The notes beneath the pieces were generated by a model. It worked only from the letters and a program-made list of their open reading frames with translations, was not told the origin of the DNA and did no database searches. This document shows, one piece after another, positions 8,198 to 19,541 of a stretch of DNA of 30,618 bases (its first letter is position 1; every line of letters begins with the position of its first letter). The stretch covers positions 1 through 30,618 of the forward strand of contig MU624699.1 of assembly GCA_025349905.2 (NCBI GenBank). Direction: 5' to 3'. Both the position numbers and the translations under genes were made by a program. Origin of the DNA: Blastocladiella britannica (lineage: Eukaryota > Blastocladiomycota > Blastocladiomycetes > Blastocladiales > Blastocladiaceae).

Positions 8198-10144
8198 CTA
8201 CCCATCATCCGAGCTCGACTCGAGTTCGCTCGCCGTCATGGACTCGCTCGGCGGCAGCCCGAGCAACACCTGCAGCAGCTCGAGTGGCAGCTCGGTGCTC
8301 GTGGTATATACGTTGATTCCTTGGCTGCTGCCGCCCTCGTCGTCTTCGTCGTCATCGTCGTCGCCGTCGGTATCGGTGGAGCTGGTCGAGAACCGGGCCG
8401 CCATGCGCGCGTTGCGTTCCAGTGCATGCCCGATCCGGCGCAACCGGGCCGACCCAGCAGACTTGCGTGCGGCAGTCACTTGCTCCCGGGATGCAGGGTC
8501 GACGGTGACTAAGTGCGGATGGTGGCGATGGCTACTCGCTACAACTGCGTCAACTCCATCGCGAGCAACGTGGTGGTTCTCGGTCAGGCCCTGGTCCGGG
8601 TCTGCGGTCGGCTGCACGTGCTTGATGGTATCGTCGATCCCCGAGATGGCCAGGCTCGGCATGAACGGGTGCGGCTGCACGCAGTTGACCACCGAACTGT
8701 CGAGATGACAGAGCACGTCCACCACGTCGCCCGTTCCACGGTGCCAGAGGTACACGTTGCCGTCGTCGGATCCGGCGGCAATGTGTGCTGATCCAAAAAA
8801 GGCGGCTTCTTTGAGCTGTGGTTGTGGTCATCAATGAGACATTTTGCTCATCCAATACGAAAAATCAAATAGTACCATGGTGCACTCGTTCCGGTGGCCT
8901 TGAAATACTTGCACCACCTGCGGATCGCGCGGTGTGGTATCATCCACATTGGTCATGGACGTAAACGAAGGCGACGCAGATGTTGAGGACGAGCCAGGCT
9001 GCGGAGCGGCCCAGTCGGGCCGAACCAGCCAAACGCGTTCCTCGCTGAAATTGACCAGCACCTCAACCCCATCCCCGGTGCCCTCGTCCCAACGCATATC
9101 GGTAATCTTGTGATTGACGCGGCGTCGCCGTGCCGCCCCATGAAACGGTGGGCGCCATTGGTAAATAGGACCCGCAGAAGGTGCCCGCTCGTCTATCACC
9201 GAGACCTTGTCATCGCACGTGGCCAGCGCCAGCGCGTGTGGGTGGCCGGGGACGAACGCGATCGTGGCCACGCCGTGCGACATGCTGGATGAGAAATGAA
9301 GCATGGCTCCGGCCAGCGACAGGTAACCCGGCCGAGATCCGCGTTGGCCAGATGGGCGGTAGTCAAATAGCAGGTGGCGCGTGCATGGCGTCGTTGATCC
9401 GTCCGATCCGGTCGAGCACAGGCACTGCGACGATTCGCGCAGATCGTAGTGCATGATGCGGCCGTCGGTACCACACGACAGGAAGCGCCAGGGTGCCTCG
9501 GGATCGGCGAGAACCTTGTTGGCAGTGTCAAAGTGGCAGGCAAACCGGCCAGTGGATGCGGCCGACGACAGCGATGGGTCGAGGCGCGTATGAAGGACGA
9601 GTCCTATTTATCTTTCGTACGTGAGCACTCATTCATATCCGCTCATAAGAGAATATACCGTCGACGGAGCAGCTCACAATATCGTGGCAATCGCCAGTGG
9701 CCAGGAACTCGGCCGCGAAAATGTTTCTTCTGTGCGCGGTGGGAATGGTCGAAATGGATTCCATGGTGCGGCCGTCCCACAGGCGCAAGGTGCGGTCATC
9801 TGCCCCAATATACGGTCAGCACTACGACCACTGCTTCTTTAATACTTGATGAAATAAAAAGAACCAGATCCAGAGAGCAATAGTTGGCCATCCGCGCTCC
9901 AGCGCACGGTATTGACGCATCCGCTATGTCCTTCGGCGGTGGCAGCGGTGGCCATCCGAGCTGCCCAAGGAGTAAAGTTGCGAGGACCAGCCGAGACGGC
10001 CCATGGCTCGGGCACGGAAGCAGTGCGATGACGGTTACCCATATCGAAATCGGCGGCGGGCGGTAAAGACGTTTCCGAACTCCAGTCGTCCCAGACGTCG
10101 GCATCGGCCAGCTCGCGGGCATGAAGGGCACGGAATGTGGACAT
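8198..10144 (-). CDS. DCAF6: DCAF6-like WD40 protein (CUL4-DDB1 substrate receptor)
   Basis: Exons 9865-10144, 9659-9799, 8876-9603 and 8198-8815 encode about 588 residues; introns are 65, 55 and 60 nt and all junctions keep frame. The family docks on DDB1-CUL4 ubiquitin ligases through WD40 repeats. N-terminal WD repeats include HSGCVNTVRWSADGQLLLSGS joined to DDRTLRLWDG, then FLSCGTDGRIMHYDLR, which carries the HYDLR form of the WDxR DDB1-binding motif. The C-terminal part GHRNECTM-LKEAAFFGSAHIAAGSDDG, then SSVVNCVQPHPFMPSLAISG, closely follows the DCAF6 signature TMIKEANFWG...VVNCLQPHPF. The exon 3/4 junction exactly restores it. The long Ser-rich middle of animal DCAF6 is much shorter. 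The tail is acidic (DTDGDDDDDEDDEGG). DCAF8 is the nearest alternative. Start ATG 10144 is the first in frame. Confidence 0.85.
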
Positions 10145-10209
10145 GATTTTTGAGAACTTCAAATGTTTCAAATTTGCTGAAATGAAAGGATGGGAAAGAG
10201 AGGACTGCT

Positions 10210-10909
10210 TCACTTGTGTTGCGGGTGCTGCTGCGTGTCCGGATCCGCCGCGTCCCAGTGCGCACCGGTCCACGTAATCCGGTCCGCAGTACTTCCACCA
10301 GTGACAGCGTCCACGGACGATGGCACCACCGGTACCGAAATGTGCCGCAGCAGCGTCGGCACCGGATCGTCCATCCCGAACGCGGCCGAGTCTTCAAACA
10401 GCAGCTCGTCCGACGGAGGCTGGCCAGGGCACGCCATGGAAGTGATAGTGACTGCCAGCTCCTCAGGGATGTGTTTGTTGGTGGAAGCGCGAGACATTAG
10501 GAAACGGTCGCTGGCCGACGCCGGGTACACTTTTGCCGGGTGCTCGGCCCGGAACGCGGCCAGACGAGAGAGGATGTTGGCGGCCTTTTCGACGGTGGTG
10601 GCGTACGACGGCGTCTCCGAGTTGCCCATCACCGACTCGCCATTGGCCGAGCAGAAGGTGAGGATGAGCGGAGTATTGGGGTCCTATTTGAGACGTCTTT
10701 GATTCCGCATCGCACCTGAAGTGAGCATATCATACCCTGCGACGGAGTTCGGCCAGGAACTCGTCCTTGTCGAGATCGAGCAAGTGTTCTTGGTTTTCTT
10801 GAAGGACGGAAGTAGTTGAAGTGAAGGGGGCACGAGTACGGAGCGCATTGACGGTCCGGTATCTCTGAGCGTGGAGGGAGCGGATCAGGGCGAGGCGGAT
10901 CGTGATCAT
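10210..10909 (-). CDS. Unrecognised protein with a mitochondrial-type N-terminus
   Basis: Exons 10736-10909 and 10210-10683 join in phase 0 across a 52-nt intron (GTATGA...ATAG), giving about 215 residues. The first 35 residues start MITIRLALIRSLHAQRYR and are rich in Arg, Leu and Ser without acidic residues, a typical mitochondrial presequence. A short acidic helix (LDLDKDEFLAELRRR) precedes the intron. The second exon holds a predicted helical segment (TTVEKAANILSRLAAFRAEH) and a Pro/Asp-rich, His-containing tail. I recognise no family. It lies 65 bp upstream of the DCAF6-like ATG on the same strand and head-to-head with the PFK-2/FBPase-2 gene. Coding status rests on the ATG, splice and frame consistency and codon-like composition; targeting is inference. 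Confidence 0.6.
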
Positions 10910-11114
10910 GCTTGGATTTGTCTTGATTATATTGGTTGCTGGTAGCTTGGGGAGGAGACAACCTCGTCCATTGGCCGCTGCAGTAGCAGTGGCAGCATAA
11001 CAACAGGGCATGGGCAACGCGGCCCCAGAAGCACACCAAGCATGTGGGGTCACAGTAGCTGTGGCGCGCTATCTTTTCCGACTAAGTTGATCAATTACAA
11101 AATCAAATCAAAAA
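10910..11114. promoter_or_regulatory. Bidirectional promoter region
   Basis: 205 bp lie between the ATG of the unrecognised minus-strand gene (10909) and the ATG of PFK-2/FBPase-2 (11115). An AT-rich A/T stretch (about 11085-11113) directly precedes the plus-strand ATG. No specific regulatory motif is recognised. Confidence 0.45.
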
Positions 11115-14100
11115 ATGTCGGCCCCGTACCCGTACCCGCACTACCAGGGACAGCAACACCAGCAACAGTCTCAGATGCACCACCCGTCGCCCCTCCCGCG
11201 GACTGGATCGGGCCTGCACCTGGCCGCACTCACGTCCCCCGCTTCCATGCACCTGCACGCCGCCGGGTCCTCGGGCGCACGCACGCCTTCGCCCTCGCGT
11301 CTACCCATGCACTTGACCATGCCCAGCCTTGGCTTGGCTTACGCTCAAAGCCCACTGGCCATGAGCAGCAGTACGAGTCACCATAACGGAAGCGGTTCTG
11401 GAAATGGCAATGGCGACGGCAACTGCCCAACGCCGCCCTTACAAATGTCTGGAGTGCTCCCTAGTCCGGGCGTGGGTGACGTCGAGAGCTGGTTGCCGGA
11501 CGCGGTGCAGGGCCGCAACGCGCGTGCCGCTGCTGAGGCGTCGTCGTCGGCGACTGCGTCAGAGGCGGGGGCGGCTTCCGAACCCACGTCCCCTCCCGCT
11601 GGTCCCTGGCAGGCTGCTGCTGCGGCACAACCGCCACTCTCAGTTACTTATCCGTCCTACACGATCGCAGGTACTTGCTTTCCTTCTGGCCTCTTCAACA
11701 AGAGTGCATACGCTGAACAAAAAAAATGGGACAACGCAGACTCACTGGCAGCCGCACTGCACCTACACTTGCCGGACCCGGCCGCCATGGTCGGCAGCAG
11801 CGGTAGTGGTCCTGGTGCTCAACATCATGCACGCCAACAAACTCCGACCGCCGATCATCATCCGCCCACGCCGACCCCCTCGCCCGGCCCGCACCTGATT
11901 GTGTTCATGGTGGGTCTTCCTGGCCGCGGCAAGAGCTACATTTCCATGAAACTCACGCGCTATCTGACGTGGCTCGGGTACTCGCCGCGGGTGTTCAATG
12001 TGGGCAACCGTCGCCGTGTCGCTGCGGCCACCACGCCCGACACTCCGATCGCGGGAAAAGGCACGTCATCGGCGTTCTTTGACCCGACCAACGCGTCCGC
12101 GGCGCACCTACGCGACCAGCTGGCGCTCGAGACCTTGGACGAGCTCGTCGACTGGGTGTACGAGCCCGTGGTGGCCGCGGGGTCATCGACCGGCGACTCC
12201 ACGCCCATGTCGTACGGGTCCCCTGCCTTTCAGCAGCCGGGTCCTACCGTCTCATCGTCTACGGGCAGTGGTGGGCGGATGGGTACCAAGGTCGCAATTC
12301 ATGACGCGACCAACTCGACCCAGGCGCGCCGCGAGTTGCTGGTCAGACACTTGAAATCGCGCAAGGCGCTGCGCAACGCCAAGATCTTGTTTCTCGAGAG
12401 CGTGTGCACCGATCCGGCCGTGATTGCCGCCAACGTGCGTTTGAAGTTACAGGGGCCCGATTACCAGGGCGTCGATGCTGCGGCGGCCATTGCCGACTTT
12501 GAGCGGCGGATGCGCAACTATGAGCGCGCCTATCAGCCGCTCGGCGCATACGAGGACCAGCGACGATGGGCTTACATCAAGATCATTGATGTATGTCTTT
12601 GGTTTTTTCTTTGTTCTATTTGATCTGATTTGCAACATACTTTTAGGTGGGGCGGCAGGTGGTTACGTCGCATATTCGCGGGTACCTGTGCTCGCAGCTC
12701 GTGTTTTACCTGATGAATACAGTACGCCTTCTTGTACTGCACTCCTGGAACAATCGGTCTCATTCATGTAAATAGCACATCCAACACCGAACGATCTGGC
12801 TCACGCGACACGGGGAATCGGTCTTCAATGTGCAAGGACGGCTGGGTGGCGATGCCGGGCTCACGCCACGAGGCGAGCGGTACGCGGCGGCGCTGGAGCG
12901 GTTTTTTTCCGCCATGTACGCGGGTGATGTGCCCTGCGCGCCGCGGTTCGAGCGCGTCGCGCATGTCGCGGACTCAACTTCTCGCGACCTTCCCACGACC
13001 GCAGATCCACCCGCCATCGACGTCACCGACGAGAACCCAAAGGCCAAGTCACCGGTTATCTCTGTCCCTTCATTTACCGAAACCTGGTTGCGCTCCACCC
13101 CCGCTGGATCGCTGGCGGGTACACCAGCCGTGGAAGAGATTGATATTTCGGTGCTGGTGGCAGCCGGGTCGCCGTCCACGGCGCCATCGCCCACGATCGG
13201 ACTCGTGTCGCTACATCAGCAACAGCAGCGTGCGCGATTGCCGCGGATGGGAACAGGCCCTTCCTCTCCCTCTTCATCTAGCACCGCTGCATTGGCTGCC
13301 CAATGGTTGGCGGCAGCGGCTGCGACCACGACAAGTGCTACCGCAAGCCATGAACCGACGTCGCCGCAGCGGCAGCGTCGGCGCACGCTCTCGGGTGGAT
13401 CGCCACTATCGGCCCCGCCGGCCACGGATTCCGGCATTGGTGGCGGTGGCAAAGTGGTGACCGAAGTCCTACTCCAGCTCATAGCGCCGGACCCGCGTGA
13501 GCTCGGGCGTACCGCTTCGCGGATGGATTCCAACTCGAGCAGCAGCAACGGCGACGATGAAGACGAAGAGGGGGATGATCGGTCGGTCCGGACCTCTGGC
13601 AACGGCGACCAAGGGTGCGACGACACGTGCAGGACAACGGCTACTGGCTCCAACAACCACAGCGGCCATGGCAGCCATGACGACGACAACGGTGAGGACG
13701 ACGATGACGATGACCACTTGACGGACTCCGACGGCGAGCTGGACACCGCGCTGGCCACGCCACGCATGTCGGCCGTTCGTCGCGGATGCCGCCGCCATCG
13801 TGTCCGGCACGTCCCTGTCTGGACATCCACGCTACGGAGATCACTTGACACCGCCGCACCGCTGAGCGTGCACCTGCGGTTCCCATTACGGTCGCTGCGC
13901 GTGCTCAACGAGATCCACAGTGGGATGTTCGAGGCCATGACCCCGCTCGAGATCGAGACCGCGTGGCCGGGCGAAGTCGCCCGCCGTGTTGGCGACAAGC
14001 TGGCCTACCGGTACCCGGGTCTCGGTGGGGAGTCGTACTTGGACGTGATTGCGCGCCTCAAGCCGCTGATCATCGAATGCGAACGCATGACGCGGGACTG

Positions 14101-14290
14101 TATTGTCGTGTCGCATAACGTGGTCGCGCGGATCATGCTAGCGTACTTCGTGGGGGTGCCCTGGGACCAAATGCCGCGGCTCGAGGTGCCGCTGCATACC
14201 GTGTTTGCGATGCAGCCCAAACCGTATGGGACTGAGGTGGTTAGGTTCGTCTGGGACGAGGAGCGCGACGAGATTGTTCGTGCCGAGTAA
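11115..14290 (+). CDS. 6-phosphofructo-2-kinase/fructose-2,6-bisphosphatase with a large phosphatase-domain insertion
   Basis: The bifunctional enzyme makes and breaks fructose-2,6-bisphosphate, the cytosolic regulator of glycolysis. Exons 11115-12590, 12647-12721 and 12776-14290 encode about 1021 residues. Residues 1-255 are a disordered Pro/Ser/Ala/Gln-rich extension. The kinase P-loop GLPGRGKS is at 267-274, followed by RVFNVGNRRR and SAAHLRDQLALETLDEL. The exon joins restore IKIID-VGRQVV and YLMNT-HIQHRTIW. The phosphatase histidine lies in LTRHGES (His about 529), with the second histidine in VVSHNVVARIMLAYF (about 964), so both activities look intact. Between the RHG block and VPVWTSTLRRS (about 863-873) there are some 335 residues; the family usually has about 45. 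The insert is Ser, Ala and Asp rich. A 69-nt stretch, 11671-11739, is bounded by GT...AG in frame and may be an unspliced or optional intron. Confidence 0.92.
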
Positions 14291-14325
14291 CAAATACATT
14301 TCAAGGTCTATCAAAAAAAAAAAAC

Positions 14326-16826
14326 TTACTCGCCAATCGACTTGTACAGAGCCTCAAATACGGGCTCGTACTTTGCGCGTGCGTCCTGGCGCTTGAGCTT
14401 GAACGTGGGCGTCAGCTGGTTGTTTTCGACCGTCCACGCCTCGGGCTCCCAGTGCGCCGCGCGCACGTTCTCGAACCCTTTCAGTCCCGCCGCTTTACCG
14501 TACGCCTGCACTGCCTTGGTCGCCGCCGTAGCCACCTCTTGCCGAGCCAGCAACGCCGCAATGTCGGTCCCCTTGGCCGCTTTGCCCGTGTGCGGGTCGG
14601 CGACCAAAAACGACTCGGCAACCGCCCACAGCAACAGCTCGCCGATATCGGGCACCATGATCCCGACCGTCGACGATTTCAGCGAGTCGCCGTGCACGTA
14701 CGCCTGCGCCACCAGCGGACACGACTGGTACACGCTCTCGACGCGCTCGGGCGACACGTACTCGCCCTGCGACAGCTTGAACAGGTTCTTGACCCGGTCA
14801 ATCACTACCAGCCGGCCACGCTCGTCCCACATCCCGACATCGCCCGTGTGTAGCCACCCGTCGGCGTCAATGGCCTCGGCCGTCTTGACTGGGTCCTTGT
14901 AGTAGCCCTGGAACACGTTGTTGCCGCGAACACAGATTTCGCCCCGTGGGTGCGGGAGGTCGGCGCTCGTGTAGTTCATGGAAGGCACATCAAATAACTT
15001 GAACTCGCTGCAGGGGTTGGGCGTGCCGACGTGTCCGGGCTGTCCATTTTTTCTTTATTGCGTGAGTCGGTTTTTTTTTTTTTGTTTTTTTTGTTGGAGA
15101 TTCGGTCAGTGAAATGAGCCAAGTACCGCGTAATCGCCAGCCCAGGTCACTGCAGCCGCACCTGAGCACTCGGTCTGGCCATACCTGTTCCAATTCATAT
15201 ACTCATGTCAGATCAACTTCAACCTCAAAAGAAAAGAGCACATACCCTTCAAAGACATCGACCGAGAAGCACACGCGGAAAAACTGAATCACGTCCGGCG
15301 CCAATGGGGCCGACGAGCACAGAATGAACTTGATGTTCCCGCCCAGCAACGCGCGCATCTTGGCAAACACCACCGCGTCCAAGATCAACGACTTGATCCG
15401 CCCGGCCTTGAGCCAGCTCACCTTGGACGCAAACGCGGCCTGGAACATGGCCTTGGTGATCCCACCTTTCGCACGCACGCCCGACCACACCTGGTCGTAA
15501 ATGCGGTTCATGACCCGTGGGACCGTAATGAACGACGACGGTTTCAGTTCCTGAATATCACTCATCAACTGGGTCGGGTCGCCCTGGTAAAACCCGGACC
15601 GCATGCCGGTCTGGACGCCGGACAGAAACACGTCAAACTCGAACACGTGCGCCAAGGGCAAGTACGAGAAGTGGGTGTCGGTCGGGTACCGCTTGGTGAA
15701 CTTGCCGGCGGCAATGATGTACTCGAGGCAGTTGGAGCACGCGATAAAGTTGCGGTGCAAGATCACGGCGCCCTTCGGCGGGCCCGTGGTGCCGGACGTG
15801 TAGCAGATCATGGCGATCGAGTCAGCGGTGGCGGGGGTCGCGGCGCAGGGGTTCGCGGCGCCGGCGGCCTCAAGATCGGACAGCGACAGCAACGACTTGT
15901 TGCCCTTGGACTTGGCCAACTCCACATCGGCGGCCGCGGGCGTGCCGAACGTCACGATAATCTGCACACTCGGGAACTTTTCGGCAATGGCCAAGAAACT
16001 CGCCAGCTTGGCGGCAGAGACAAACAGGACCTGGAGCTCGGTCTGGTTGACAATGTGCTCGACCGCCTGGGCTCCGAGGGCTGTTGTTTATTTCGTGTGA
16101 GTTTTTTTTCTTTTTGTTGTTGTCATTGATGCAAAAAATGGATACGCACTGTCGTAGAGCGGCACGGGGACAAAATCGTTGCGGTAGCAGGCAAATGCTG
16201 TCAAGATCCATTCGGGGCAGTTTACGCTCAGAATCCCAATCTTTGTTTCAGCAGCGATTCCGTGGTGAACAAGCGCCGACCTGCACAATATCCATTCAAG
16301 GAATCAGTTACAGGAATGATTTTGGGTTTGGGCAGGGACTAAGATGGGGTTGTGGGGGTTGCAGCGAGCCAACAAATCCCACAAACCTGGAAATTAGAGT
16401 TTTTGAGCGAAATGAATGTGGATCAATCGTACCCAATGTTCACGGAACGAAGCCGACTGTTGTTGTACGACTCCCAGGCGTACGGCTGCGCGACACCGTC
16501 GACAATCGGGCGGTGGCCGAGGAAATCGCGGTCGCCAAACTTGCTGCATGTGGTTTCAAACAGTTCCCAAATGTTGCTGCCTATTGATTTTGTCAATTTT
16601 TGCGACAAAGTACATAGGTGAAGAAGGAATTGCATTACCATTTTCGGGGGAACCGGTCATCGGGCTGTCGCCCATGTACGCAGCGCGGCGAGGCTAAAAA
16701 ATCGTTTTGGAATTCCACTGAGTCAAAGGAATGTCGTATGGAGCAAATGAATGATGTGCGTACCAAGCCAGAGCCAGGCTCGGGCACGGCGCCGGGCGAG
16801 ACGATCGTGTCAAGTGATTTGGACAT
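14326..16826 (-). CDS. Long-chain fatty acyl-CoA synthetase
   Basis: The enzyme activates long-chain fatty acids to acyl-CoA through an acyl-AMP. Seven exons (16764-16826, 16639-16693, 16433-16580, 16150-16280, 15246-16080, 15127-15184, 14326-15039) give about 667 residues, the family's normal size. Landmarks in order are GSNIWELFETTCSKFGDRDF, SVNCPEWILTAF, the AMP-binding loop YTSGTTGPPKG (about 225), SYLPLAHVFE, the exon join restoring VFEG-YGQTECSGAA, GHVGTPNPCSEF, GWLHTGDVG, and the LACS signature DRVKNLFKLSQGEYVSPERVE. The C-terminus KSIGE is not a PTS1 peroxisomal signal, and no membrane segment stands out. Intron 3 is the longest (about 152 nt, donor GTACGA at 16432). The gene ends 35 bp from the convergent PFK-2/FBPase-2 stop. 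Confidence 0.92.
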
Positions 16827-17287
16827 TTTGTATTTCTTTCTTTGACTGTAATTCCTGTTGTTGTGGGCAGATGAGAGGGAGGGGAATTAGTGGTTTTGGG
16901 GCCAAGGCAAATTGGCAAACATGGGCAGTCAGGGAAGGAACTTTATGCAAGTTTCAATTGCGGCGCAAAGGCCCCAGGATCAGGTTCTTGGGCGTTTGGA
17001 AGATCTTCCGTCCTTCCAATGGGCACTCATTCGGGTTTCGCCACTGACCGCGTTGCAGAGTCTGCTTGTTCGCGGGCCGCAGCTGTGCTGAAATGCAGTG
17101 TATGGATTACATCCTCAATCCGTCCGTCACACTCCACCTCGGGCCGCAACTTTCATTTTATTTCATTTCACGATGGGTCGATCGTCCTCGCAAAGAAAAT
17201 GTGATCCCATACCAAGATGGACAGGAAGGTGCATTTCATAGGAGGAGTAAATGATACAAAGCAAATCTAAGAAGAGAAATTGGTGGT
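16827..17287. other. Intergenic region, promoter side of the acyl-CoA synthetase gene
   Basis: About 460 bp between the acyl-CoA synthetase ATG (minus, 16826) and the stop of the gene ending at 17288, also minus. It should contain the synthetase promoter and the upstream gene's 3' end. Short open frames occur on the plus strand but resemble nothing and lack splice-compatible extensions. No RNA gene or repeat seen. Confidence 0.5.
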
Positions 17288-18175
17288 TCAAGCGATCCCA
17301 GCGCTGCCAGTGACGCCGCGCACTTTGCCCGTCACCCAAGCCGGTACGCCTCGCACGCCAGCCAGCGGCGCGCCCGCCGCTCCTCCCGCATGCGTGTCGT
17401 GAGCAGCCAGAGCGCCCCCAGCCACGGGCGCAGTTGGGATCGCGGCCACGGGCACGGGAACCGCGGCCACGCTGTTTCGGCGGGCATCCGCAGACGTGGA
17501 CCCGAACCGTTCCAGCGCAGGCGCGCCGAGCCACATGTGGCCGTACTCGGCGGTGGTGGTCATAGGGACAATGCGCGTGGATGCGCGTGGGCTGGTTGAT
17601 CCGGCCCCTGAAGCAGCGGTAGCTACAGCGGCAGCAGCACGGAGCTGGCGACGCACGTCCTTGGTGTTGGGCAGAGCAGCGTATCGCGCCGGCAATGCGA
17701 TTCCTTTGGTTTGACCACTGCTGTGCATGGTAGCAATGGGCGTGGATCCGGGCCGCTCGTGGACCGCACGCGTGTATGCTGACCGGTACACGGACTCGAC
17801 GCGGTGCCGGGTCTCGTCCGCGTGCTGGTTGGCTGCCGTGAGCACTGCGGTGGGCCCAGCTGTCTTGCTCGCGACCGAAGGCGGCCGTAGGACCGAGACG
17901 ACGCCGAACGGCGTGCGTGGAGACGCCGGTTTGGGCTGATCACGTTGCATTTAGCATTGAGCTTCACTCACATTGGCTCCATTCACATATATAGGACGCA
18001 CCACCATGAATCCCCAATGCTTGTAGTAATCACGGTGGGCACGCAACTCGCGGTCGACTCGGTCGGCCCAGATGCGCTCGGCGTGGATCCGGTTGTCGAG
18101 CGCTCCAACCGAGACTAATGGATGCGGTTGACCATGATTACTGCCAGCGGCTGCTGTCGGCGCGCTTCGTGGCAT
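17288..18175 (-). CDS. Uncharacterised protein, possibly flagellar microtubule-associated
   Basis: Exons 17972-18175 and 17288-17935 join in phase 0 across a 36-nt intron with a perfect GTGAGT donor and a GATCAG acceptor, giving about 283 residues. The N-terminal part contains DNRIHAERIWADRVDRELRA followed by a Tyr-Tyr-Lys-His-Trp-Gly-Phe segment, reminiscent of the W..V..E...W..WGF arrangement in small ciliary microtubule-inner proteins such as C20orf85. Near the C-terminus TTTAEYGHMWLGAPALERFG resembles the TT..(E)YG motifs of flagellar proteins. The remainder is Ala, Pro and Thr rich and basic. These resemblances are by eye and weak, so I give no symbol. It is head-to-head with the MTG1-type gene. 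A second ciliary-type gene (5673-6886) in the window makes a flagellar role plausible but not shown. Confidence 0.6.
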
Positions 18176-18305
18176 GTTTCCTTATTGTATGTTGTGTGAT
18201 CTGGAACTGTTATGCCCTTGATCCTGGTGGTTGGTGTATTTGATGTTGAAGTTCCCAGAATAATTCTATTAATTTCGACAATTAATTAATTGTACAATTT
18301 TCAAA
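18176..18305. promoter_or_regulatory. Bidirectional promoter with an AT palindrome
   Basis: 130 bp separate two divergent ATGs (18175 minus, 18306 plus). It holds the 14-bp palindrome CAATTAATTAATTG at 18279-18292, just upstream of the MTG1-type start. TAATTA cores are typical homeodomain targets, but this could also be simple AT-rich promoter sequence. Confidence 0.4.
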
Positions 18306-19522
18306 ATGAAATCGCCCCTGCTGGCCCTGCCACCGCACCTGACCGCCATCAACTGGTACCCAGGCCACCAAGCGAAAGCGTTACGCGACATCACCCAACG
18401 CCTGCTCCCCACCACGGCCCTGGTAGTGGAAGTGCGCGATGCACGCGTTCCACGATCGTCACGTAACCCAACACTGGAAGCGGCGCTGGCGGCAAAGGGC
18501 GTGCCTCGAGTGGTAGTGCTAAACAAGGCCGACGTGGCTGATGCGGCGCAAACGCGTGCATGGGCGGCGCGGATTCGAAGCTCAGAGCGCGGGGTCGTGG
18601 ACGTAGTTTCGAGTGCACGAGAGGCTCGGTCGGGGCTGTGGCGCGTGGTGCACCGGGCGCGAGGTATTTAATTTTTGGAACGGTGGAGGTACGAGGGAAA
18701 CTGACAGCATAACGATAAACAGCCCTGGCCGATACCAACCCGCTAGCCCCACCGCCCACGGTGCTCCTGGTCGGGGCACCCAACACGGGCAAGTCCACGC
18801 TGCTCAACACGCTGCGCAACCTGGCGATCCCGCACCGTGGCCGCGCTGCCGCCGTCGGAGGCGTGCCGGGCGTCACGCGCGTAGTGTCAGCAACGAAGGT
18901 GCTGCTGTCCGAGTCCCCCAAAGTTTACATGTACGATGCGCCCGGGATTCTGGATCCTGGATGGCACATTGGTCGCGCCTCTACTCTGACGAGGAATGGT
19001 GGTCGATCCGATGATCCCGCCGACCCAGAGCAAGCAATGGTAGAGGATGTGGACGCCCTCTACCACAAGGCATTGGCCATTGAGCGCGGGTACCGTGTCG
19101 CCGCGGTCGGGTGTGTCAAGGACGCCGTGGCGGGCGCCGATCGAGTCTTCGAGTACGTCGTGCGACTGTCGGCGTCGCGCGCACAGCTCCCAGCGCTGGA
19201 AGCGGCGCTGCGCGTTTCCGTGACCGATCCGAGCGCACCAGCATGGGCCGGGATCGATCCAGTGCTGGACGACATTGCGCGTCGGCTGGGCGCTCGCGGC
19301 GCCGGTGGAACGCTGGATCGCGAGCGCGCGGCCATGTGGGCGCTTGGGGTGTGGCGACGCGGCGCTGCTGGCGCGCTTTCGGTGGATCTGGTGGAGGAGG
19401 CCGAGGACGGTGGAGTGGACGATGAAGCTATGGCGGCGGCAGCGGCGGCCAAGTCCAATAGCGGCAAGTCACGGTCATCGCGATCCTCATCATCATCGCG
19501 GTCGCCGTCGTCCAAGCGATGA
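18306..19522 (+). CDS. MTG1: MTG1/YlqF-type circularly permuted GTPase, probably mitochondrial ribosome assembly
   Basis: Exons 18306-18663 and 18723-19522 join in phase 1 across a 59-nt intron (GTATTT donor, CTGAC branch-like sequence, ACAG acceptor), giving about 385 residues. The motif order is permuted: NWYPGHQAKA at the start and VRDARVP, then G4 NKAD (73-76), then G1 GAPNTGKST (137-145), the GVPGVTR segment, and G3 DAPG (191-194). This is the MTG1/YlqF arrangement; MTG1 associates with the mitochondrial large ribosomal subunit. The N-terminus is short and lacks a long classical presequence. The extreme C-terminus is a Ser/Arg/Lys tail, unusual for the family. It converges with the SCOC-like gene 19 bp downstream. 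Confidence 0.9.
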
Positions 19523-19541
19523 ATGAAAAATCAAATTTATA

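Noticed and set aside
8238..8708. Plus-strand Ser-rich open frame over the DCAF6-like C-terminus
   Set aside because: The Ser runs come from reading the Asp/Glu-coding acidic tail on the opposite strand.
16321..16400. A micro-exon within intron 3 of the acyl-CoA synthetase
   Set aside because: A donor at 16432 already joins exon 3 to exon 4 with the expected spacing, and the candidate micro-exon would create a TAG at the junction.
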